64,000 nt of DNA, from positions 1,114,610 to 1,178,609 of the forward strand of contig NZ_SOBW01000008.1 in assembly GCF_004364975.1 (NCBI RefSeq). The letters are read 5' to 3'. Positions 38,177-45,860 of the stretch are shown one piece after another. Within the stretch, counting starts at the first letter, position 1. Every line of letters starts with the position of its first letter. The position numbers were made by a program, and so were the translations under genes. The notes beneath the pieces are model-generated. The model saw only the letters and a program-made list of their open reading frames with translations, had not been told where the DNA came from and searched no databases. The stretch comes from Gelidibacter sediminis. Lineage in GTDB: Bacteria; Bacteroidota; Bacteroidia; Flavobacteriales; Flavobacteriaceae.

Positions 38177-39883
38177 ATGAAATTTATTGGTAGTCAGTTA
38201 GCGTATTATTTAGGCGACAAGGACTTTAAACAAAACTCCAAAGTCTTGCTTAAATATTTAGTCCTCTTAGCAATTGTCATCATTATATATTCTGTTCTTT
38301 TCCACTTTATAATGGCGTCTGAAGGCCAAAACCATTCTTGGATCACAGGCTTTTATTGGACACTGACCGTCATGAGTACATTGGGCTTTGGAGATATTAC
38401 TTTTGCCTCTGATCTCGGTCGTTTTTTTAGTATCGTGGTTTTACTTTCTGGAATAGTCATGTTAATGATTGTGTTGCCGTTTGCATTTATTAGACACTTT
38501 TACATTCCACTTTTAGAGTCAAAAAAGAAAAATAAAGTACTACGTCAGGTTCCTTCTGGAACCAAAAATCACATTTTGATATGTTCTTATGACGTAATAG
38601 CACGTGATCTTACTGCGCGGTTAGAACAAGAAAACACGCCCTATTTCGTCATTGAAAATGATTTGGAAAAAGCGATGAAAATGCATGATGACCATGTCCC
38701 AATATTACTTGGAGACTTGGATGACCCAGAGACCTTTAACCTAGGTAATATTGAAGATGCAAAAATGGTATTGATCAATAGAGATGATTTCCTGAATACT
38801 AAGATTATTTTGACCATTCGGGAAATTGCCCCTTCCATTCCCATTGTTGCCATTGCGACGTTGATTGAGTCGGTAGATGTACAGCAATTAAGTGGTGCAG
38901 ACCACGTGTTACCTGTAAAAAAATGGCTTGGAGAACAGTTAGCCAATAGGGTCAACACCCAACATGCAGAATCTCATGCCATAGGGCAATACGAAGACCT
39001 ATTGATTGCCGAATTACCAATCTATAACACCCCATTTGTATCACAACGCATCCGAGAGATGGATTTGAGACAACGCTTTGGGGTCAGTATTGTAGGTATA
39101 TGGGAGCGCGGAAGGTTGCAACCGATAACAGGCAATGAAACACTCACACAGGAAAGTATATTAGTAGTCATTGGACATAAAGAACAACTCCAAAATATTG
39201 ATGAACTCTTTCATGATTACGATGTCAACCCTCATCCGGTTTTACTGATTGGAGCGGGCCGGGTAGGATTAGCGGCGGCAACATCTTTACACCAAAACGG
39301 CGTTTTGGTAAATGTCGTGGATAAAGATCCGGAAGTGTGCAAAAAAGTAAGTCCTTATTGCAACAAAGTATTTTTGGGTGATGCCTCCGATTATCACTTA
39401 CTCAAAAGCGCTGGAATTTTAGAGGCACCTTCCGTTTTATTATCTACCCATGATGATACTATGAATATTTATCTTGCCTCCTATTGTCGCCAGTTAAACA
39501 GGGATGTACGAATAGTGAGTCGGATATCCGAAGCTCGAAATGTAGACATTATACAAAAAGCAGGCGCCAATTTTGTATTAAGCTACTCTACCTTAGGTTC
39601 TGAGGCCGTGTTATCCATCTCTAAGGGCCAGGAACTGACCGTTCTTGGAGAAGGGTTTACCTTGTTTATCATTCCCATCCCAAAATCATTAGAAGGCAAG
39701 TCGCTGGCAGAATCTAATATTGGCGCTAAAACCGGCTTATCGGTTATTGCCATCAAAGAAAATTCGAAGGTTATGACCTTGTTATCATCACAGACCATTC
39801 TGCCTCATGGTGCCGAAATAGTGATGTTAGGTAATATTGAAATGAAACATAGATTTAATAAGATATATGTGAAAGGGAATTGA
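38177..39883 (+). CDS. Potassium channel with two RCK/TrkA domains
   Basis: This 568-residue protein has two transmembrane helices flanking a pore loop with selectivity sequence STLGFGDI, a variant of TVGYGD. The cytoplasmic part has two RCK units (ILICSYDVIARDLTARL and VLLIGAGRVGLAAATSL, the latter with a GxGxxG nucleotide motif), each followed by a TrkA-C-like domain. It would be a ligand-gated K+ channel. The Phe in the filter still allows K+ selectivity in known homologues. Confidence 0.88.
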   Translation: MKFIGSQLAYYLGDKDFKQNSKVLLKYLVLLAIVIIIYSVLFHFIMASEGQNHSWITGFYWTLTVMSTLGFGDITFASDLGRFFSIVVLLSGIVMLMIVLPFAFIRHFYIPLLESKKKNKVLRQVPSGTKNHILICSYDVIARDLTARLEQENTPYFVIENDLEKAMKMHDDHVPILLGDLDDPETFNLGNIEDAKMVLINRDDFLNTKIILTIREIAPSIPIVAIATLIESVDVQQLSGADHVLPVKKWLGEQLANRVNTQHAESHAIGQYEDLLIAELPIYNTPFVSQRIREMDLRQRFGVSIVGIWERGRLQPITGNETLTQESILVVIGHKEQLQNIDELFHDYDVNPHPVLLIGAGRVGLAAATSLHQNGVLVNVVDKDPEVCKKVSPYCNKVFLGDASDYHLLKSAGILEAPSVLLSTHDDTMNIYLASYCRQLNRDVRIVSRISEARNVDIIQKAGANFVLSYSTLGSEAVLSISKGQELTVLGEGFTLFIIPIPKSLEGKSLAESNIGAKTGLSVIAIKENSKVMTLLSSQTILPHGAEIVMLGNIEMKHRFNKIYVKGN

Positions 39884-40111
39884 TCATCATTTTTAATTCT
39901 TTCACGGCTTGAATGCTGTAAAAATCGAATCTCAATGCTATTAAAGCACCAATTCACCTTATCAACTGATACTTAGGAAAAACCAAATAGGATTTATGTT
40001 TCAATGTCATAGTTAGCCTTACCTAGTCTCAGAGCATTATATATTTAAAATTCGGTTAATTATAAAGGCAGACTATTTATACAATATCATAAATAGAAAA
40101 TCTGAAACTGA

Positions 40112-40148
40112 TTTGTTACTATTTATTATGGTGTTTCCCCTATATTTG
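40112..40148 (+). promoter_or_regulatory. Promoter-like pair TTTG ... TATATTTG
   Basis: A TTTG at 40112 and TATATTTG at 40141-40148 are separated by 25 bp, slightly longer than usual. They lie 22 bp before the ATG of the FKBP gene. Confidence 0.4.
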
Positions 40149-40170
40149 ATCCCTTAAAAAATAAATATTT

Positions 40171-40626
40171 ATGAAAAAATACACGGTATTGGTTTTGGTT
40201 TTTGCGTTATTGACTGCATGCAATAACAGTGATGACAATGTAGACTATAGAGAGAAAAATAATGAAGATATTATAGCATATATTGACAACAATAATTTAA
40301 ATGCTCAAAAAAGCGATTCTGGTTTATATTATGTCATTAACGAGCTTGGCTCTGGCATTCAACCAACCGTTACTTCGAATGTAACAGTAGCTTATAAAGG
40401 TTATTTTTTAAACGGTCAGACTTTTGATCAAAGTGATGCTAATGGAGTTTCCTTTGGTTTGCAACAAGTTATTAAAGGCTGGACAGAAGGCATTCCTTAT
40501 TTTAGAGAAGGCGGTAAAGGTACCTTATTAATTCCTTCGCATTTAGGATATGGAAATCAAGGACGTCCTGGTATTCCTGGTGGGGCTGTTTTAATATTTG
40601 ATATCCATCTAATCTCTGTTAATTAG
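40171..40626 (+). CDS. FKBP-type peptidyl-prolyl isomerase lipoprotein
   Basis: This 151-residue protein has a lipobox (FALLTAC). The FKBP core is clear: VTVAYKGYFLNGQTFDQS, VIKGWTEGIPYFREGGKGTLLIPSHLGYG split over two strands, and GGAVLIFDIHLI at the end. It should assist protein folding at the envelope. It is a single gene, about 250 bp before a terminator. Confidence 0.9.
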   Translation: MKKYTVLVLVFALLTACNNSDDNVDYREKNNEDIIAYIDNNNLNAQKSDSGLYYVINELGSGIQPTVTSNVTVAYKGYFLNGQTFDQSDANGVSFGLQQVIKGWTEGIPYFREGGKGTLLIPSHLGYGNQGRPGIPGGAVLIFDIHLISVN

Positions 40627-40880
40627 TTAGAGAGACTTCATCATCTTTAGAAATAAGTTTTAAGGGCATATCAATTTTTACCAAATAAGAATTATGGCTT
40701 ATAACAAATGCAGAGCATCATCCGTATGTTGGACACTTATTTTACTTTCAATACAATATTTAACTACTCCCATATTTACTGGTGTTAGAGCATTCGGGCA
40801 ACAAATAGGAAACAAAAAACTCATAAAAAGAGTAAATCGAGAGCAATCATTAATAAATTCATTTACGAATATAACATAAA

Positions 40881-40905
40881 AAAACCGCTCGATTTGAGCG
40901 GTTTT
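40881..40905. terminator. Strong hairpin terminator between convergent genes
   Basis: A perfect 10-bp stem AAAACCGCTC / GAGCGGTTTT has a 5-base loop. The preceding A run makes a good U tract for the leftward DUF6266 gene, which ends 21 bp away. The spacer 40627-40880 holds only one short frame (40694-40879) without convincing features. Confidence 0.85.
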
Positions 40906-40925
40906 CAAATAAAAGCACCAAGCTA

Positions 40926-41567
40926 TTAATTGGCTATCCCAGAGCCTAAATAAGTACTGTTTGATACTTGGCTACCATCGGCAGTTATAAATGCCATAAA
41001 TAGCTCTACAGTATCTCCTGCGTAGGTTGTTGGTATCGCAACAATTTGAGTTCCTACTGTTCTGTCTGCACCATCTGTTAAAGAAATAGATTCTTTCTTT
41101 GATGGATTGTAAACCAATAACATTGCTTTATCAGTAGTGTTGGCGTTACCTTCAGCAGAGTTATCATCCCAGTTAAAAGTTACCTCTCCAGGTGTTGCAA
41201 GATCTGTAGTAGGGTTCAAAGCAGCTGATAAACCTCCCCTACTTACCAAAGCGGTTGCGTAATCCACCTCAAAGTCTGGTTCGACTCCTGTAATGGCATT
41301 ATTTAACACATAAGACATTGCAGCATTAAATGCTGTTTTCTTCACTGCTAAAAACTTATATCCCTTTTGGATAAATGGTTTAACAGCTTGAATAAATTCT
41401 AAAGTCACAGTAAACTTATTTCTTTGGTTTACTTGACCTATAGTTCTTGGATTGGCTACACTTGAAGGTTTAATTCTGATGTAGTCAATTCCTTTCCAGC
41501 TTCCACCGATAATGTTTCCAACCTTACCGGAAAGCCCTCCTAAAATTCCTTGAGCAATTTTACCCAT
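40926..41567 (-). CDS. DUF6266-family protein
   Basis: This 213-residue protein begins MGKIAQGILGGLSGKVGNII followed by GGSWKGIDYIR, the hallmark of DUF6266. Further family phrases are QVNQRNKFTVTLEFIQ and the C-terminal fibronectin-like half (GEVTFNWDDNS). No signal peptide is present. The function is unknown; the family is widespread in Bacteroidota and often multicopy. Here it sits at the left edge of the accessory region. Confidence 0.85.
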   Translation of the reverse strand: MGKIAQGILGGLSGKVGNIIGGSWKGIDYIRIKPSSVANPRTIGQVNQRNKFTVTLEFIQAVKPFIQKGYKFLAVKKTAFNAAMSYVLNNAITGVEPDFEVDYATALVSRGGLSAALNPTTDLATPGEVTFNWDDNSAEGNANTTDKAMLLVYNPSKKESISLTDGADRTVGTQIVAIPTTYAGDTVELFMAFITADGSQVSNSTYLGSGIAN

Positions 41568-41976
41568 AACATAAATAATTTAAATGAAACTTACTTTTCT
41601 TCGGACTTGGTACGGACTTAACACGAAGTTGTACCTTCCGATGAAATATATGGCAACTTTTATGCTATTCGTTAGATATGGATTTTGTTGCTTTAGATTG
41701 CTTCCTTTTGCATCAGAAATAAAAAAATGAATATTTTTTTTACAAAGAAAAAGAGAAAAAAGAAAGCCGTTTCTTTGATGGCGTTGACATACTGTCAAGT
41801 TTTTTGGAAAAAATATTGCTGATGGAAAGGGTTTTGAAATTTGCGCCTGACCAAAGGTGCAAGATTTTTTTCAAAACCCGTAGGGCTTGAACTTTATAGT
41901 ATGATGAGCGTTGGATGAAGTAAGCCATCTATCTTTGCAATCTTTTTTTTACTTTACCTCTATTAAAAACTAAAAA
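41568..41976. other. Intergenic region with two dyads and a direct repeat
   Basis: This 409-bp spacer is divergent between DUF6266 and the SHIVP-type gene. It has a direct repeat CGGACTT at 41602 and 41613, a dyad TTGACA-tac-TGTCAA at 41784-41798, and a long imperfect hairpin at 41829-41879. The hairpin's outer arms are GGGTTTTGAAA / TTTCAAAACCC and its inner arms are TTGCGCC / GGTGCAA with one mismatch. Short frames here do not look coding. It may hold operators or an element boundary. Confidence 0.45.
41930..41937 (+). promoter_or_regulatory. Candidate promoter (TATCTTTG)
   Basis: A TAnnTTTG match has a TTGG 16 bp upstream, 40 bp before the ATG at 41977. Confidence 0.5.
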
Positions 41977-43014
41977 ATGAAATGTAATATCTGTTTAAAT
42001 AAAGAAGCTGATAAGAAAGGATCACATATAGTACCTGCATTTATCCTTAAAACTCTATTTGAAAGAAATAAAGAGTTTGTAGTTTCGATTGGAAGTGAAG
42101 CAGTACAAAATCACATTGGACGAGAATTGACACCAGAACAAATAGAGGAATATATGGGAAGAGAACTTACTGATGAAGAAATTGAACAAAACTATATTCC
42201 TTTTATTGAAGATAATATCTTTTGTAGTGATTGTGAAAAAAGGCTTGGGCATTTAGAGTCCTTATATGCTGATAAAATCCATAAAAAATTAAGTGTTTTA
42301 GAATGTGATAAAGATGATGTTATTTCTTTTGAAAATGAAATAGGGTTAATTTCTCTATTCTGGTATTCTGTAATTTTAAGATTTTCTATAGCCCAACACA
42401 ATAAATTTAATCTTAAAGAGAAGGAATATAGAGCCATAAGAAATTATCTAAATAATAATCTAAAAGACACAACACAAGAGTTGAAAAGCCATGTAGAAAA
42501 AGATATTTCTTTTAATTGTCCTTATCCTATCGGGATTTTTTTTAATTCCAATGCTGTAAAAAAATTATCCAGTAATAGTGTTTTAGATATTCCAAAATAT
42601 AAAAATCCATATTTTTTATTATTTAATGAATACATCATAATTTTTTACAATAAGGCCACACAAGTTAATGGAATGAAACACTCTTTTTTTGGGCTTGAAA
42701 AATCATTTGAAGCAACCAAGAATATTAACTATAATAAACAAAAAGAATGTCAAATCTGTGTAGTGAGAAATGATGTATGGGAAGAAGTTAAAACTAATAT
42801 CTTCGAGTTATTTGCAAAATTTAAGCATAGAGAGTTTGTAGATATGTTCAGATTTGTTGCCGAACATTCAAAATTATCTTTTACAAGAGAAAATATAGTA
42901 AACTTTGTAAATAGAATTTTATACGAGGATACACACATTGCTGATAGATACGATAGAATACGTGTTCTTACAATTTTAGCAGAAGAGCTTAATAAATTAC
43001 CTAAAATAAAATAA
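41977..43014 (+). CDS. Zinc-knuckle protein with SHIVP motif (HNH-like, possible defence)
   Basis: This 345-residue protein starts MKCNICLNKEADKKGSHIVP and has a second CSDC pair near residue 87. The arrangement CxxC ... SHI(V/I)P ... CxxCE resembles HNH-type zinc-binding modules of uncharacterised accessory proteins. The rest is helical and charged without other motifs. It faces the defence operon across a GC-rich structured spacer. A nuclease role is inferred from the zinc-His arrangement; no substrate can be named. Confidence 0.55.
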   Translation: MKCNICLNKEADKKGSHIVPAFILKTLFERNKEFVVSIGSEAVQNHIGRELTPEQIEEYMGRELTDEEIEQNYIPFIEDNIFCSDCEKRLGHLESLYADKIHKKLSVLECDKDDVISFENEIGLISLFWYSVILRFSIAQHNKFNLKEKEYRAIRNYLNNNLKDTTQELKSHVEKDISFNCPYPIGIFFNSNAVKKLSSNSVLDIPKYKNPYFLLFNEYIIIFYNKATQVNGMKHSFFGLEKSFEATKNINYNKQKECQICVVRNDVWEEVKTNIFELFAKFKHREFVDMFRFVAEHSKLSFTRENIVNFVNRILYEDTHIADRYDRIRVLTILAEELNKLPKIK

Positions 43015-43593
43015 GCAGGTAATCGCGTAGCGTATGGCGATAGCCATAATAGCGAGCCGCCAGCGAGTTGAGCAAGGGTGGTGTGGGAAAATAGCCTGAT
43101 AAGGCTACCACACCTACGTTGAAAACGCAAGGGTGGCGCAGGTTTTTGATGCCGTTGGCTATAGCGTGGGTGTAGCGTGGGAAAGCAAGTGTAACAATTG
43201 AATAAAGCTATTGAAGGATGGTTACCGTTTTTAAATTTTAGCAATTGTGAGAGTGCTTATTGTTATTTAATATTTAAGGATTTAAGTAGATTAAGTAATT
43301 GAGGGTTTTGGTTTATACTAACGAACAATTGCCAATTTAAAAATGGGATGTGTGTTGGCTGAAATAGCTGACTGAATGCGTTACTCTTGCTGTGTGTTTG
43401 CAATATAGAATAAGCCGCTTTGTGATTTAAAGACTATTTAATCAGTTATTAAAGAGATTTTAAAGGTATTTGGAAATTTCAAATTTCTTGAAGCGGTTAT
43501 TGTATATGCAAAATGGCTGCCATCAAAAACTGTGACACCCTGATTAGCCCGCAGCGAACAGCAGGCGAGCCAAATAGTGAAGCAGCGGTTGTA

Positions 43594-43638
43594 CCCCAAT
43601 TTTTATATTGTGTGCCACAAGCACACACCTTATTGGGG
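43594..43638. repeat. Composite hairpin
   Basis: Outer arms CCCCAAT / ATTGGGG (7 bp) enclose inner arms TGTGTGC / GCACACA (7 bp, 5-base loop), both perfect. No T-run follows, so a simple terminator is unlikely. Confidence 0.6.
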
Positions 43639-43779
43639 CTTGGGGTGCAAAAGTAGCTGCGGGTGAGGAAGCTGTGTAGTGTGTGAAGTAAAGCAAATAC
43701 ATAGTGCTAACGAGGATGTACCACCGCAGTAGTGCTATGTATGTTAAGCACAAATGCATCGCATTTGTGATTATGCTTT

Positions 43780-43923
43780 ATGGAACAAAATGGAACAACT
43801 GACGAACACCTTATTACCTGCTCTAACGAGATTGAGCGCAAAGGCAAAAAGTACAGGCTGAAATTTTTCAATTTTAGCTTGTACTGCGGGGAACGTAAAG
43901 CTCTTGTATTTGAGGGCGTGTAG
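43780..43923 (+). CDS. Possible 47-residue protein
   Basis: A short frame begins MEQNGTTDEHLITCSNEIER and continues with KGKKYRLKFFNFSLYCGERK. Its composition is plausible for a protein, and it begins 11 bp after a perfect hairpin. No family is recognised and no promoter is clear. It may be a leader-type or degenerate gene. Confidence 0.3.
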   Translation: MEQNGTTDEHLITCSNEIERKGKKYRLKFFNFSLYCGERKALVFEGV

Positions 43924-43965
43924 TGCAACGGAACAAACGAGGATGCAAGTGCTTGAAGTGTGGGC

Positions 43966-45105
43966 TTACCAGTTCCTTCTGCTTTTCATAGTCAATGATT
44001 CCCTATCTACATCTTCCAATAATGTATCTTCCTTTTCAATTAATGGGTCGTACCAATCTGCTTTTTCCTTTGCCCATTGTATCGTATCTTCTATAACTTC
44101 ATTTTGAAATTGAAGTTTTAAATCATTATTCTCTAATTCCTTTATGAAATTTCTTAAATATTCTGCTTTATGCCAACGGGTTGCCATTGAAAGCAACTCC
44201 TTAAATTTTGATAATTCCTGCTCTTTTTGTTTACGTAACTCTTCTTCCTTTTGACGGGTTTTTTCTTGTTTCTCACGCCTAATGGCATTTTCGATTTGTC
44301 GCTCTTTATCTTCTTTGGCCTTTAGTTCTATCCAGACTAAAATATCAGCAAGTTTGTCTTCTAAAACCGTGGTTTTCGTATCTGACCATTCTTTTATAGG
44401 ATATGACCTATCTAATTTTAAACATAAATTACCTGTAGGAACCAAATCAAATTCATCCCAGCTTCTATTTGTTTCTAGTTTTACTCGTCTATTCTTTTCA
44501 GTTAATCTGATATTGTATGTTTGGTCATGTATAACTATTTCTGTGCGATTAGAAGTATTAAAACTATAACCACGTTTTTCTATCACTTTTACCAACGTAT
44601 CCATAAACCTCAAAGCTCTTGGAAATAGACTATCTGATACGCTAATACTTAATACATTGGTATCATCTATTTTCATACTCCAGTTTCTGGATTTGTTTCT
44701 AATTTTGACCGCTTTATGGTATTCTTTGGTCGCAATAGTATATTTATGAGGCTTTGATAATTTATCTGGAACTTTTAATGACAATTCCTTATTTGTTTCG
44801 ATTTCTGTTTTTAGTTTGCTTTTTACTTTGCCTGGTGGATTATATGCTACATGACCATTTTCATCAAGAAATAGGATTATTGTTTTGTCTTTTTCTACAT
44901 CTACTGGGAATATAGTTTTAGAAATTTTTTTATTGTGCTTTATCTTTTGCCAATGACCTGATTGTGGTAGTGGGATATTCTGTTGCTTGCAAATTTTACG
45001 CAAATTATAGGCATCAAAATTTAACTCTTTTGCTATTGTTGTTAGTGGTTTAGACCAAACTAAATCATATAAATCCTTTCGTTTGAGGCCTTTTTTATCT
45101 GACAT
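43966..45105 (-). CDS. Accessory protein with LYDLVWSKP helix-turn-helix N-terminus
   Basis: This 379-residue protein has an N-terminal module RKDLYDLVWSKPLTTIAKEL followed by YNLRKICKQQNIPLPQSGHW. It is a helix-turn-helix-like domain I recall from many accessory loci in Bacteroidota and Proteobacteria. The middle is beta-rich, and residues of about 265-330 form a highly charged coiled coil (EKQEKTRQKEEELRKQKEQE). No catalytic motif is visible. It is the last gene of the leftward defence operon, 9 bp after the preceding stop. A DNA-binding role is inferred. Confidence 0.55.
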   Translation of the reverse strand: MSDKKGLKRKDLYDLVWSKPLTTIAKELNFDAYNLRKICKQQNIPLPQSGHWQKIKHNKKISKTIFPVDVEKDKTIILFLDENGHVAYNPPGKVKSKLKTEIETNKELSLKVPDKLSKPHKYTIATKEYHKAVKIRNKSRNWSMKIDDTNVLSISVSDSLFPRALRFMDTLVKVIEKRGYSFNTSNRTEIVIHDQTYNIRLTEKNRRVKLETNRSWDEFDLVPTGNLCLKLDRSYPIKEWSDTKTTVLEDKLADILVWIELKAKEDKERQIENAIRREKQEKTRQKEEELRKQKEQELSKFKELLSMATRWHKAEYLRNFIKELENNDLKLQFQNEVIEDTIQWAKEKADWYDPLIEKEDTLLEDVDRESLTMKSRRNW

Positions 45106-45114
45106 TTTTAGATA

Positions 45115-45456
45115 TTAAAATGGTAACATATCAAAATAGAGCTTTCCATTTGATTCCTTTATTTTTACATCAATTCGGCTATATTTATGGTAATTATCGT
45201 AGAAAGAGTAATGCTTATAACCTTCGTCTTCCCATTCTGGATTTTCAATTTTTAAATGCAACTTCCCTTTAGATGTTTTATAAGCACATTTAAGCATACT
45301 CGTAAAGAACCTATAAAAATTTAATTTATTAGGAAAGGTTGTCTCGATGTTATTGACTAATAAATGATATAGGAAGATTTTTGGTTTGTTTTGAAGTACG
45401 GCTATAATTAAACTTTTTTTAAGTTTAGTTTTATTTGAAGTTGAATAGAGATACAT
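45115..45456 (-). CDS. Small protein of unknown function in the defence operon
   Basis: This 113-residue protein is basic and rich in aromatic residues (FYRFFTSMLKCAYK, YKHYSFYDNYHKYSR). It has no signal peptide or known motif. It is 3 bp from the stop of the upstream membrane protein gene, so the two are probably co-translated. I do not recognise the family. Confidence 0.55.
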   Translation of the reverse strand: MYLYSTSNKTKLKKSLIIAVLQNKPKIFLYHLLVNNIETTFPNKLNFYRFFTSMLKCAYKTSKGKLHLKIENPEWEDEGYKHYSFYDNYHKYSRIDVKIKESNGKLYFDMLPF

Positions 45457-45459
45457 ATT

Positions 45460-45843
45460 TTAATCCTTATTTTTCTCAAAATTTTGAATAAGTGAGGAAA
45501 CTAAAACTCCACCTGCCGCTCCTGCCAACCATCCCCAGACACCTATTGCTCCGCCCAAACCTGCAATACCAATACCTCCAGTACCGAAAATAACTAAACC
45601 TGTAATTGTGCCTAAAAATGCCCCTATTAATAATTTACCTTTAACTGACCTTTTAGACCATAATACTTTCTTTATTTCTTTAGCTTTTTCTTCAGTAGTA
45701 AGATTTGATTTTTGAATAGATTCAACTTCCTTTAATAACGCTAAAAATTTATCTCTTTGTTTTTTTGAGAGTTTTAAAAGAAAATCAATGCCCTTTTGGA
45801 CTTGAACTGTAATTTCATTGTCACCTTGATTAGATTTTTCCAT
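45460..45843 (-). CDS. Small glycine-zipper membrane protein
   Basis: This 127-residue protein has a charged helical N-terminal half (LLKLSKKQRDKFLALLKEVE). Two Gly-rich membrane segments follow (LLIGAFLGTITGLVIFGTGG and GIAGLGGAIGVWGWLAGAAG). Glycine zippers favour helix packing or pore formation. It sits directly after the helicase gene in the defence operon (17-bp gap), making a membrane effector or anchor conceivable. This is inference from composition and context only. Confidence 0.6.
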   Translation of the reverse strand: MEKSNQGDNEITVQVQKGIDFLLKLSKKQRDKFLALLKEVESIQKSNLTTEEKAKEIKKVLWSKRSVKGKLLIGAFLGTITGLVIFGTGGIGIAGLGGAIGVWGWLAGAAGGVLVSSLIQNFEKNKD

Positions 45844-45860
45844 TTTTATTACGGTATTAA

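Larger units (their letters stand above)
43015..43965. other. GC-rich, hairpin-rich non-coding region
   Basis: About 950 bp without a convincing gene, in two GC-rich blocks (about 43015-43215 and 43530-43960) within an AT-rich genome. Perfect or composite hairpins lie at 43080-43114 (GGTGTGG and TAGCC arms), 43594-43638 (CCCCAAT and TGTGTGC arms), 43697-43742 (ATACATAG arms) and 43749-43769 (CACAAATGC arms). It may be structured RNA, a transfer origin, or a mobile-element control region. Confidence 0.5.

Noticed and set aside
40694-40879. 61-codon + frame before the strong terminator
   Set aside because: It ends directly at the hairpin and shows no motif or promoter. It may be a relic, but there is too little support to call it.
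41580-41928. Short minus-strand frames upstream of DUF6266, possibly an integrase remnant
   Set aside because: No catalytic integrase motif (R..HxxR..Y) is visible, the frames are short and the region is full of dyads. An integrase relic could not be supported.
42750-43244. 164-codon minus-strand frame over the 3' end of the SHIVP-type gene
   Set aside because: It is antisense to a better gene and runs into the GC-rich hairpin region. Composition is not protein-like, and no start context supports it.
43015-43965. CRISPR array or tRNA gene as explanation of the GC-rich block
   Set aside because: No regularly spaced identical repeats and no cloverleaf with a T-arm GTTCRA-type sequence were seen.
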